Program-made: the position numbers and the translations under genes | Source: Cyanophora paradoxa | Lineage: Eukaryota; Glaucocystophyceae; Cyanophorales; Cyanophoraceae | Direction: 5' to 3' | NCBI GenBank assembly: GCA_004431415.1 | Contig: QPMI01000017.1 | Coordinates: 682,001-746,000, forward strand | Length of the DNA stretch: 64,000 bases | Shown: positions 1 to 11,032 of the stretch, piece by piece | Layout of the letters: each line of letters opens with the position of its first letter | How positions within the stretch are numbered: the first letter of the stretch is position 1 | The notes under the pieces: model-generated | The model's input: the letters and a program-made list of their open reading frames with translations, nothing else | Database searches by the model: none | Told to the model about the DNA's origin: nothing

Positions 1-1
1 T

Positions 2-3000
2 TACATAAAGGATGAGCCGGAGGCAGATGAGGAGGAGGGAGTCAACGGAGACGAGATGCAGATGCCCACAGCTGCGTCAAAGGGCTCAACTCGCACTCGG
101 GCGTGCAAGGCACAGAAGAAGGCGCCGACAAACGAATCGACGTCCGATGAGGAAGACGAGGATCCGGAGGAGGATGATGATGATGACGACGAAGACGAGG
201 AGTACACGGAAGGATCCGGAGGGGAGGAGGAAGAGGAGGAAGAGGAGTGCGAGGAGGAAGAGGAGGAGGAACAGGAGGGCGGGGAGGGTCCCGACGATGA
301 GGCCGAGGAGGGCGAGGAGGAGCTCGAGGGCGAGGCCGCGCCCTCGGAGCCGCGGAGGGCAGGCGGAGCAGGCTTCCTGCGAAGTGTGTATCGCTCGCTA
401 AATGGGAAAAAGTTCTTTGGCAAATTCACCTGGCATCGGACACACGCGCGTTATTATTTTGCTCCATTTTTAGCTTGAACTGACTTCAGTCTCTAGATTC
501 ATGCGGGAACCGCATCTACCCGGGAGGTGAGCTGCCCATTTAATTCATATATAGCCCCTTCCAGCCACCTCTGCTCATGATCGTTTCAACGCGTAGGAAG
601 CAGCCCGCATCCGCGACCGCCTCATCGTAGCCTGCCAGGAGCTCGACCTGTTCGAGGACGCTCCGACACACAACGACATTCCTGATGATGTGTTGTCGTA
701 CCCGCGCTCAGGTTCTCCCCCGCTTACAATTTTAACTGAAGTGGCTAGCTCTAGATCTAGATCTGGTACTGAACTGGGCTGCAGAGTACGAAAACGAGCT
801 GTTCGTTGCGGCGATTCGGCGTGGAGAGCTGCAGCTGCCATCGGCTGTTTCGAAGGCTCCTCGGGACTTTATTGCCGATATTCAGGCCGTCCGCGCGTTC
901 CTCGCCGGCTTCGGAGCCTGGACCTCGACTCGGCGTGCGCAGAAGCGGAAAGGACAATCTAACGCGACGCATACGGTGGCAGGCGAGCAGGAGAACAGAT
1001 TGGGAAAGAAGGGGGAGGCCAAGAGGCGGGCAGAAGATTTAGAGGCATCCTCGAAGTTGGCCATTAATTCCTCCCCGGTCAGGCCTCGGGCGAGGCCGCT
1101 GCAGAAGAAGTTGCCATTAATTCCGACCCGGGCCCAGCGGCCTCGAGGGTCGACGGCAGTCTCTTTGAAACGCGTGTATCCCAACAAAAGCAAGTTTGCG
1201 GCCAAGTTTAAATGGCAGAAGAAGGAGGTGCGTTCCACTTCAGACTTGCTTTGCTCCCACCTTCCACTGCGAATCGATTTCAATTCAGATTTGGACACCT
1301 ACTGCACCTACCCGGGAGGTGTGCTCTGGCCAGTTTTCCCGGACCGGGCCATCCTGCTAATTGAGCTGCTTAGGAAGCGGCCCGCATCCGCGACCGCTTC
1401 ATCGTCGCCTGCCAGGAACTCGATCTCCTGAGTGGCGTCCCATCGAAAGATCGCATCCCTGACAAAAGACTCTCATTCCCGCGCTCCGGTTTTTCCCTGC
1501 TGCTCGAATTTATTGGCGCACGTAAAGAAACGGCTTTCATTGCTAATTATAACACCGGTCGCAGAGTACGAGGGCGAGCTGTTCTTTGCGGCCATTCGGC
1601 GGGGAGAGCTCAAGCTGCCAACTGCTTCTTCCGGAGGTCCTCGAGACGTGCGAGCCGATGTCTGGGCCGTCCGCTCGTTCCTCGAAAAGTTCGAAGTGGC
1701 TCGGCCGTGCTCGAGCGATGGTCAGCCGCAGAAACATATTGCAATTGACTGGAACGAGTAATATTTATGCCAATACGTTATAATTAATATAACAATTCGA
1801 TCACAGAGCACGACACCGCGGAGGGGATGGAGAAGGCTGTCGATGGTGAAGCAGATGCAGCACAATATGCATCCTCGAAACAGAAGTCGAAGGTATTTCC
1901 AATCCTGCGCCCGCGACAGGCACTCGGAAGCTCTTAATAAGGGCTTGCTCGTTGCAGAACAAGATGATCATGACTTCGGTCGGGGAGGCACAAAAGGCAG
2001 CGAAAGGCACAATGCAGGGCGTGAGCTCTGAAGGATCGAAATTTAAAGGATTATTTTCCTGGCAACGGACACAGGCGCGCCTTATATTACCTGTTCTCTC
2101 ACTGGGTCTTGATTTCCAGCCCTTAGATCCGTACACCGAATGCATCCACCCGCGAGGTGACCTGACCATTCAGTCAATTTCAGTTCACAATCAACCTGCT
2201 CACTCCGTCGCTGCAGGAAGCGGCCCGCATCCGCGATCGCTGCATCGTCGCGTGTCAGGAACTCGACCTGTTGGCGGGCGTCCCGCGTAAGGCTCGCATC
2301 TCTGACGACCGGTTGTCGTACCCGCGCTCCGGTTCTTTCCCGTTTGCTTCCAGCAGCAGCTTTCGTCAGAGCTTTTTGACCCATCGCAGAGTACAAGAAC
2401 GAGCCTTTCGTTGCGGCGATCCGACGCGGGGAGCTGCAGCTGCCGAATGCTGCCTCCAAGGCTCGCGATCGGGATGCTCGCGGCGATTTTCGAGTCGTCC
2501 GCGCGTTCCTTGCGAGCCTTGGAGCCATTCGCCCAGAGCCAAAAAAGTCCCATTCAACAGTGGTAGGTGCAGAAAGAGCCAGCGCCAGCATGGACGATGG
2601 CAAGCTTAAGGTCAAGGTGGAAAAGAAGGATCCGGAAGATCTACAACAGGCAGCTCCAGGCCTAGGTGCAGGACACGACGCATCTTCGAAACAAAAGGTG
2701 ACACTAGCTTGCAGCTGGTACCCGCAACAGATCTAGATTTGAAGGCTGACACCGGGAGATGTGCAACACAGAGGAAGGCATCGCCTGCCACACAGACCGA
2801 GGCATCACCTATAGCAAGCCGGCTGCAGCTGCGGATGCCGCCGAGGGTGATTGAAGGAACCGGTTCGATGCGGGGGGTGTACTCTATAGGATCCAAGTTC
2901 ACGGGCGGTTTTACATGGCGTCGGAAGCAGGTGCGTGTCAATCTCCGTCAACCATTCCCTGCAGCTGGTCGTGGAGAGCTGATTTCAGTTTTCAGGTTCA

Positions 3001-6000
3001 TTCGGGAACCGCATCTACCCGGGAGGTGAGCGCTAGCTGCCCATCTAATTTATAAATATATAATTAGTCCCTGCCATCCAGCTTTGCTTACGATCACGTG
3101 CACTTTACTGTGTAGGAAGCAGCCCGCATCCGCGACCGCCTCATCGTAGCCTGCCAGGAGCTCGACCTGTTCGAGGACGCTCCGACACACAACGACATCC
3201 CTGATGATGTGTTGTCGTACCCGCGCTCAGGTTCTCCCCCGCTTACACTTTCAACTGAAGTGGCTAGCTCTTGATCTAGATCTGGTACTGAACTGGGCTG
3301 CAGATTACGAAAACGAGCCTTTCGTCGCGGCGATTCGGCGCGGAGAGCTGCAGCTGCCATTGTCTGATTCGAAGGCTCCTCGGAACATTATCACCGATAT
3401 TCAGGCCGTTTGCGCGTTCCTTGCCGGCTTTGGACTGGCGCCACAGAATCCCAGAAGGTGGATGAAAATCTCTGGTGCACCGGTGGAAGGCGCGCCAGAG
3501 CGCAGCCTGCACCTGGGAGAGGAGAACAGCTTGCTGCCAATCCAGCGTGAGCGGCCGGAAGACGCTTCAACGTTGCGGGGTGTACATCGTGCACACTCGA
3601 AATTTGCAGGTAGCCTCTCTTGGAATCGGAAGCAGGTGCGCATATGCATTCAATGTCCTTCCTTTCTTTGCCGAGCCTTGAATGCACGTAGCTCGCTACC
3701 CCGGCTGTAACTACCCCGGAAGTGCGCGGCTTGAATAATTTGGCTCTCTTGATCATGAATTCCAGCACAGCGCTAGCTTCAGTCCGCTCATGATCACTCC
3801 GTCGCTGCAGGAAGCGGCCCGCATCCGCGATCGCTGCATCGTCGCGTGCCAGGAACTCGACCTCTTGGCGGGCATCCCAACAAAGACTCGCATCTCTGAC
3901 GACGCGTTGTCGTACCCGCGCTCAGGTTCTTTCCCGTTCGCACCTCCAGCTGCAGCCGCTGCTTTCTTTAATCCTGCTGCTTCTGATCGTGAACCCGCTG
4001 CAGATTATGAGAGCGAACCCTTCGTTGCAGCGATTCGGCGCGGGGAGCTGCAGCTGCCGTCTGCTGCGCATGCGTCCGCAGCTGCTCGAGAGGTCCTCCA
4101 CGACTTCCGGGCCGTCCGTATGTTCCTCGCGAGCTTCGGAGTCATTCCTCCAGACTGTGATCGGGCGGCTCAGCCGGACGCGGAAAGCGGTCAGCGATTT
4201 GTTAACCGAGATGAGCAACGCAGAGGTTGCAATTGATACAATGCGACCGCAGAGATTGCCATCAAGAACGAGCTCGAGTCGGGGGGAGAAGAGGAGGAGG
4301 AGGCTAGACAAGACGTCATAGAAAATCCGGAGTCGACGTCAGAAGAGGATGAAGAGGAAGACGACTCAGAATCAGCATCAGAAGGCAGTGAAGAGAAAGA
4401 AGAGGAGGAGGAGGCTCCATCCTCGAAACACAAGGTGATGCAGATTTGGCGCTCGCTTTAGCGCGGGCCGGGGCGAATAATTGAAGGGCGCACATGTACA
4501 CGGGGCCCCCAGCTGCAGGCCACGAGTTGAGTTTGAATTTTAACAGGCGCAGGCGCACCCGCGGGAGTCTGGATCCGTAGTCCCTCTTCGGGGCATCAAG
4601 CGGCAAAATGGGAACAGATTCAGAGGAGTATTCCGTTGGCATCGGAAGACGGTGTGCCACTACAATATTACCCTGTGCATACGTAATATTAGGACCTTCA
4701 ATTTAATTTAATGAGTGAAAATCGCAGATGCATCCCCCGTCCGCACGTACCTCGGAGGCAGGCCAACTTCTTGTCTGCAGGGGTTCAATCTAGCTAATTA
4801 GCAAATGCAGGAGGCTGCGCGCATTCGCGACCGATGCATCGTAGCCTGCCAAGAGCTCGATCTTTTGAATGGCACCGCCGAGAACGAGCGCATCCTCAAC
4901 TTCACATTGTCCTACCCCCGCTTCGGTCGGCCTCTGCTCGATATTTGCTTCGTTGAACTGTGGCACTCAGCTCGCTCCCCGCTTCAGAGTACGAAGGCGA
5001 GCCGTTCATCGCAGCCATTCGGCGCGGCGAGCTGCTGCTTCCAGCGGTGGAGCCCGGAGCTTCTCGGGACAGCCGTGAAGACTTCGACGTCGTCTGCGCT
5101 TTCCTCGCCAAGTATCGGGGCGTCCAGCTGGATGCGAAACAATTTCTCCGAGGCGTCCAGCAAAGAGGGCGCAGGTTCAACGGCCTATTCACCTGGCATC
5201 GCAAGCAGGCGCGTCCCAGATCTAGACCCGCTCATCATGATTTTTTCGTTCTAATTGTGAGGCTGCCACGATCTCTATCCTACAGCACAAGACGCCACCT
5301 TCGTCCACCAAAAAGGCAGGCCCCAATTGCAAACTATTTGTCCTATCTTGCAATTGAGCTGATTGTTGTTTGGTTATGCTGCGCCCGCAGGAGGCGGCAT
5401 GCCATCGCGACCGCTGCATCGTGGCTTGTCAGGAGCTCGATCTGATGCAGGGCGTTCGGACAAGAGATCGCCTCCCCGACGACATGTTGAACTACCCGCG
5501 CTCCGGTCGGCCCTCGCCCTCCGGATATCGATCCCAATTGTCCTCTACATCTCCATGACCAGCTCGCTCTCCGCTTCAGAGTACGAAGGCGAGCTATTCG
5601 TTGCGGCCATTCGGCGCGGCGAGCTGCAGCTTCCAGCGGTGGAGCCTGAATCCGGAGCTTCTCGCAACGCCCGCGACGACTTTCGCGCCGTCCGCGCTTT
5701 CATCGCAAGCTTGGGGGGCTTCGAGGAGGACGCTCAGAGACAAAAGAGCGCCGCCCGCGACACGGCAGCCGCGGGAGCTGCCGATGCGGATGCCGATGCC
5801 GGCGCCGAAAGCGCGGAAGACGAGCTTGAGGCCTCGACCAAGACGTCGACGCGGAAAAAGCAGAAGAAGCAGGAGGCCGCAGCTAGCGCTGCAAAGACGA
5901 GTGACAGTAAGTCGACGTCGTCAAAGCTGACGCGACACGTGCACGACGCCACGGCTTCCTTTGCGTGGCGCGGAGGGCGCTTCACTGCTAGCGGGTTCAA

Positions 6001-8821
6001 AAGCAACGAGGTGCTTCTCTTTCCAATTTCTTTCCAACCTTGCACGACGCACTGCAGGTGTCTGACGGCGCGGACTTCGTTGCGCGCAGGAGGCGGCTCG
6101 CTTCAGGGACCGCTGCATCCTCGCGGCCCAGTGGCTGGACAAGCGCGACAAGCGGCGGGACGGGCCGAGCGAGGGCGACTTGAGCTTCGGGCGCGACGCG
6201 TACAAGAAGGACCCGCTCTTTGGGGCCCTCGAGCGCGGCGCCCTCGACGCCGTCGACGCCTCGCACACGGTGCGCGGCTGCGCGTGCGTGCGCGTGCGCA
6301 CGACGTAATTCGAACCGCGCCACTCCGTTCTAAGCGACGAGGCAGCGGGCTCTGTTTCGAGCGGTGCGGGATCTCGTGCGCGACACGCCCATGGAGGAGG
6401 AACCAGCCGCGGAAGCGGACGAGGCAACAAGCAAAGGTGACGAGGTGGAACAGGAATCGGAGCAGGAGAGCAAGGAGGAAGAGTCGGAAGGCGATGAGAC
6501 GGCGGAAGAGCAGCGGGGCTCGTCTGCGGGCGTCCAATTGCGAAAGCGAAGGAAGAGCGCTGGCAAGGACGACAAAGCCTGTCTGGGAAAAATGGCCAAG
6601 CGGCCGCGGACAGGGACTAAGTTCCTCGATCGGCAGGAATGCGCAGGTGTGCTAGCTCGCTCGTTCATCGGCCTCCTTAGAGGATTCATGATCAATGCTA
6701 AGTTTTATAATCTTTCGCGCAGATTTCATCAGCACTCGTTGGCGAGAGCTCGTAACCCCCCCGGCAAGACTTCTGCTCTTTAATTTCGCTTTAGATTTTT
6801 CGCTTCCGAAGTTCTCTGTAACTTACTTCTCCGAATTCTTCGCAGCTGGATCTTCAGTTCTCCAGAAAACTGTGGGCGAGCGTGCGGCTGCTCGGAGTGC
6901 GGAAATCTGGCAGATCGATATCGAGGGTTGTTTCGCCCCTCACAGCTCCGCAGAAGCTGCGATCGCGCGTCGCCCCCGAGGTGTACGAGGTCGCGCCCGG
7001 CCGCCATGTAGCGGCCTTCTATCTCGAAGCCGAGAAGGTGTGCTCGCTGTTCTATGTTTCTTCGAAGTCTAGATCTTTGACTGCTCAACGTTAACGTGCG
7101 CGTGCCTTGCAATTGGAAGGTGCTGTCCCCGCTCCTCCCGTCCGTCGATGACGCTCAACGCTTCCGCGACCGCTGTTACATCGCGTGGTGCGGACGATGA
7201 GCGGGCCACTCGTACATCGGTAGGCTTCTTTCGAGCTCACCGCGCGCTCTCTGGCGCAGGTTCGGCCCGAAGGGCCCGGGCAGCGAGAGCGAGCCGCTCA
7301 ACTTCCCCCTCGCGGGTGCGCCGTGTCACGCCTCCAACCCACCATGCATATGCCATGTACAGAGCACTCGTTACAGAGTACAAGAAAGAGGCCGTGTACA
7401 AGGAGCTGTTTGGGGGACCGAAGGCCGGGCGGCCCACGGTTGGAGAGAACGACCCCAAGTGCGCTCGACCTGCTTTGATTATATATAATTAGAATATCTA
7501 TAATTTGGTTCAAGGCTCCTGATCATGACAGCGTAAATTAAATATAACGCGTACGTTCCGCGCAGCTGGGAGGACGACGTTGCCCTCGCCGTCGCCCGCA
7601 CCCTCGAGTACATTGCCGTCAAGACGGGGGCGCTCGAGGCGCGTGGGGGTCGTCACGCGTTCTAGATCTGTCTAGTTTGTTACACTCGATCGTTGAAATT
7701 CCGAGGCCGCAGGCGTGCTCCGGGTCAAATTCGAACATGTCACCGGCTCCAGCGCCCAAGCGTCGCCGAACACGATCCGGAGGCGGCGAGAGCGAGGATG
7801 GCGGGCGGGAGGCCCGCGAGAAGGGCAAGCTCAAGGGGAAAGAGCCTGCGCACGCGTCTCTGCCGGCGGCGCCAATCGCAACGGCGCCCGCGCGGCGCGG
7901 ATGGAAGCGCCTTATTTCCGCCGGCGAGAGCGGTGAAGAGCAGGGCACAGCTGCGGCTGCACAGAATGGAGCGAGCTCGAGCTCGGCGAAACGACGTCGC
8001 CATCCGCCGCGGCAAGAGCGAGATCACGATCCCGAGGCGCTGGCGCTGGTGCACGTGCTCGACGGGCCCTCGAGCTCGCTGTTGGGGCAGCAAGCTCATG
8101 ATCAGGGAGCCCCTCCTCTGTCTCTGCCCGCGACCGCGGCCGGCGCCGGTGCGCTCCGCCGTGCCGCGCGCGCCGTGCGACTTGATCATGGCCATTAATC
8201 GTATTCATTCAACTACGGCTGCAGGACTGGCCGTTGTACCCCTCTTCGCCCCCGGCGTGCCGCCGCTCGATCCAGCGACGGTGCTGCAGTGGACGAGCGC
8301 TGCGGTGGCGGAGTGGCTGCGGCAGACGTGCTTCCTCCGGGAGGCTTCTCCAGAGTCCGCCACCCCCATGCCACCCGCGAGCGCGGCCCGGACGTCGCCT
8401 ACAAGCTTTAAGCCCCTCTGATGCTCCGGCCCGCGGCCGCAGGCTCCACTGCCTGCAGCGGCTGTCGCTCACGGGCCGGGTCCTGCTCATGCGCCCGGCT
8501 GCCTCGCTCCGCGAGCGCCTCTTCGCGAAGCAGCGCGAGCTGTACCCCGACGCCGACCGCAAGCTCCTCGACGCCCTCGAGGCGATCCTGGACACTCTCG
8601 ACGACGAGGCGCGCCCGGAGCCTCTAATTATATTATATATATAATTATATATAACGTTAACTGGTCTCTGATTGTCCGGTCTCTGCGCCTGAGCTTTACA
8701 TGGGCCCGGGCCGCTGCAGGTTGCAGTGCTGGTTACCGAAGCGATCGAGAAGTGCGAGGACGCCGCCGTCGCCTGCCAGATCCACAGGCTCTACGACATG
8801 CGCTTTAGGAGTGTGCATTGA
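2..8821 (+). CDS. Tandem AP2-like domain protein with SAM-like C-terminus (5' end outside window)
   Basis: Each cassette encodes one AP2-like unit: an exon ending in a beta-strand motif such as KFTGGFTWRRKQ, a 30-nt microexon ending (S/T)TRE, then a 115-nt exon EAARIRDR..VACQELDL..LSYPRSG. An exon EYEGELFVAAIRRGELQLP with FRAVRAFLASFG follows and leads into an acidic or basic linker. I place exons at 2-445, 497-526, 597-711, 785-1227, 1289-1318, 1374-1488, 1565-1720, 1807-1892, 1958-2074, 2127-2156, 2217-2331, 2390-2697, 2715-2930, 2996-3025, 3116-3230, 3304-3635, 3692-3721, 3811-3925, 4004-4189, 4253-4434, 4547-4651, 4728-4757, 4811-4925, 4988-5208, 5286-5315, 5391-5505, 5580-6010, 6090-6269, 6346-6642, 6846-7037, 7120-7187, 7260-7315, 7377-7458, 7566-7638 and 7713-8048. 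All are in phase. Later exons (to TGA 8819-8821) are less certain; WTSAAVAEWL and LTGRVLLM suggest a SAM domain. The fold fits a nuclear DNA-binding or chromatin protein; the function is inferred. Confidence 0.72.
497..526 (+). other. 30-nt microexon of AP2-like unit 1 (first of seven)
   Basis: Bounded by AG before 497 and GTGAGC after 526, phase 0 on both sides, and encodes IHAGTASTRE. Six more exons of exactly 30 nt occupy the same place in later units: 1289-1318, 2127-2156, 2996-3025, 3692-3721, 4728-4757 and 5286-5315. They encode the strand and turn just before the EAARIRDR helix of the AP2-like fold. In unit 8 the equivalent ten residues are fused to the upstream exon, which ends at 6010. 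Confidence 0.75.
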
Positions 8822-9423
8822 TCCACGTTCGGCTTTAGACCAGAGTTTGCGTCTAGATCTTCGAATTCGGATTTACTAGTACTGTACGTATATGTACACA
8901 TTCAATTGCAATCTATCCATCTTGAAGGCCTAGGAAAGCCGGGGGCGGGCGGGGAGGGGAAGGGGGGGGAGCAAGGGGGGGGGGAAGGGGAGGGGGGGGA
9001 AAGGGGGGAAGGGGAGGGGGGAAGGGGGGGTCCGTACCCAGCTTGTACTCCCCAAACACGCTTTCCCCTCCTCACTTACCCCCCCCCCCCCCCCTCCCCA
9101 TCGCCCCCGCTTCCCCCCAAAACGCGTACGCCCCGCCCCCGTTGCCCCTGTCACAGTGTTACTCTCTAGCTCTATATAGCTAGATCTCGATAAGCGGTGG
9201 CCGGTCCGTTTAATTGGTCGGACGGTCTGCTTTCTCGTTCGGATCGCTGATGCGCTAGCTGTCTATGTATCCATCTACGGCTCGATACCCATCTACTTCC
9301 GCGCGTATATGTATATATATACATTCAATTGCAATCTATCCATCTTGAAGGCCTAGGACATCGATTCCGCGCACATCTTTTTCATCCACGCTGCGGCTGC
9401 GCCGGCGCCGGCTATAGCTAGCG
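8822..9423. repeat. Spacer with purine/pyrimidine tract and 38-bp direct repeat
   Basis: No gene seen. A G-rich purine run at about 8940-9031 is followed by a C-rich run at about 9060-9120. A 38-bp direct repeat starting ACATTCAATTGCAATC lies at 8898-8935 and 9321-9358, so the two copies bracket the G/C tracts. The G-runs could form G-quadruplexes. Short palindromes such as AGCTAGATCT are common around 9165-9190. Confidence 0.7.
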
Positions 9424-10726
9424 CTAGGGGTCGAGGGGGTTCCCCGCGGCGAGGAACTGGAGGAGCTCGCCCAGGGTGCACCCGAGGCGCCGCCACGTCC
9501 GCACGGCGCGCCCGAGCCCGTCGAAGTAGAGGTCGGCCCCCCGCGAGGCGGCCCCCGCGGCGGCCTCGGCGGCGTACGCGCGGGCGGCGTCGGCCTCCGG
9601 CGCGTCGTGGGCGGGGAGGCGCGGGGCGAGCCGCAGGAGCGCCGCGAGGCCGACGAGCTCGCAGACGCCCTCCTCTTCCTCCCGCGAGAGCCCCGACAGG
9701 CCCAGGCGCCGCTGGTCCGCCACGAACCTGAGCGGGCCGGGGTTGGCGGGGAGGGGGGTGGGGGGTAAAGGAGCGAGCGAGCGAGCGCGGAGGGGGGGGT
9801 ACGTGTACCAGTGCGTGAGCTCGTGGGCGAGGACGCGGAGGGTGTCGGGGAGGGAGAGGCCGCGCCTGAGGGAGATCCCGAGGGCCTCGTGCGCGGCCAG
9901 GCCCATCCCCGCCGTCCTCCGGTGCCTGCCCGGCGTGAAAAGGTCAGAAGGGACCGGAAGAAGCTTAGAGACGAGCCCCCGCGCGCCTGAAGCAGCCGAC
10001 GAGGGAGCCGGGGGAGGGGCCGGGCCCGAGGCCGAGGCCCGGGCCGCCCTCGCGGTCGTCGTCGAGGAAGGAGAGCTTGAGGAGGGCGTCCTCGGCGAGC
10101 TCGCGCACGCTCCAGGGCGCCTCCAGCAGCCGCGCCGGGCAGTCGCTCCCGTCCCCGAGGCCCCCGAAGGCCCGCATCAGCTCCCGCAGCGCCACGCGCG
10201 CCTCCGCGAGCGTCTCCACGGCCAGCGCGCGCAGCGGGAAGGACTCGGGCGGGCTCCCCCCCTCGCTGGCCCACGGGCTCGGTGGCGCCAGGAGCGCCAG
10301 CGCGCGTGCCGAGAAGATGGACGCGCCGTGCGACGGCCCCGCCACGGGCGGCGGCTCTGGCGAGCTCGAGGCGTGCGCGTCGTCCCGCGCTGCGCGCTGC
10401 GGCGACGGTCTCGGCGCTGCATGAGCCGCTCCGCTAGCGCTGGGCCCGGGCGAAGGCGTTCCTCGCTCGCTGCCGCGGCTGTCGGCTGGCGTCGCCGTGC
10501 GGCCCGTCTTTCGGTTCCGCAGCTGCCGCGCGCGAGCGGCCTCGGCGCGCTGCGCGGCGCTGATCGCTGCCATGTCGGCCGGCTTCGCCCGCTCGTCCGG
10601 CGGCTCGTCGCCGCCTAGCCGCCTGCCTCCCCAGTTCCTGATCGTCCGGCGCACCGCGCTGACCGCCGCGTACGCGATGCCGAGGGCGGCGAGCGCCGCG
10701 GCCGCTGTCACCGGAGCTGGCGCCAT
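9424..10726 (-). CDS. DA1-like zinc metallopeptidase with N-terminal membrane anchor
   Basis: Three exons on the minus strand: 10726-9987, 9925-9803 and 9727-9424, all in phase; the first intron has a GC donor. The first 25 residues are hydrophobic (TAAAALAALGIAYAAVSAV) and followed by basic residues, so a single membrane anchor is likely. A low-complexity linker and a helical region (ALRELMRAFGGLGD) follow. The catalytic part has VLAHELTHWY, an HExxH zinc motif, then EEEEGVCELVGLAALL, matching the VEEGICQ motif of DA1-family peptidases. Known DA1 proteins also carry ubiquitin-interacting motifs and LIM domains; I see neither here. A proteolytic role at a membrane is inferred. The gene is divergent from the TMEM53-like gene, with about 300 bp between starts. 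Confidence 0.75.
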
Positions 10727-11032
10727 TCGCTTGGCGCTCGGAGGCGCGGCGGACAGAATTCGAAGAAGACTTTGTGCGCGCCCTCTCCGATTCCGGTATC
10801 CCCCCCTCGATCAGCCCAGCGCAGCCAGCGCGGGCCCGATCGCACGGCAGACGGCTTCTTAGCGCGCAGGGGCGCAAATCGGAACGTTTTAGCGTGCGAT
10901 CGGAAGCCCGCGTTTGGTGGCGCGGACCGCCGCGCCAATCCGGCGTAGCCTCGGAAGCGGCCGCCTAGCGTGTGCCCAGCCGAGGACATACTTGCAAGTT
11001 GCTTGCAGGGACCGCTGGGTTCGCGCCCGCGA
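10727..11032. promoter_or_regulatory. Divergent intergenic region between DA1-like and TMEM53-like genes
   Basis: About 306 bp separate the two start codons and must hold both promoters. The sequence is GC-rich and shows no TATA-like element. No conserved ORF is recognised here. A shared promoter is inferred from position only. Confidence 0.4.

Noticed and set aside
1-429. Serine-rich minus-strand ORF (142 aa)
   Set aside because: It is the antisense of the Glu/Asp-rich linker exon of the AP2-like gene; GAG/GAC runs read as Ser/Leu on the other strand.
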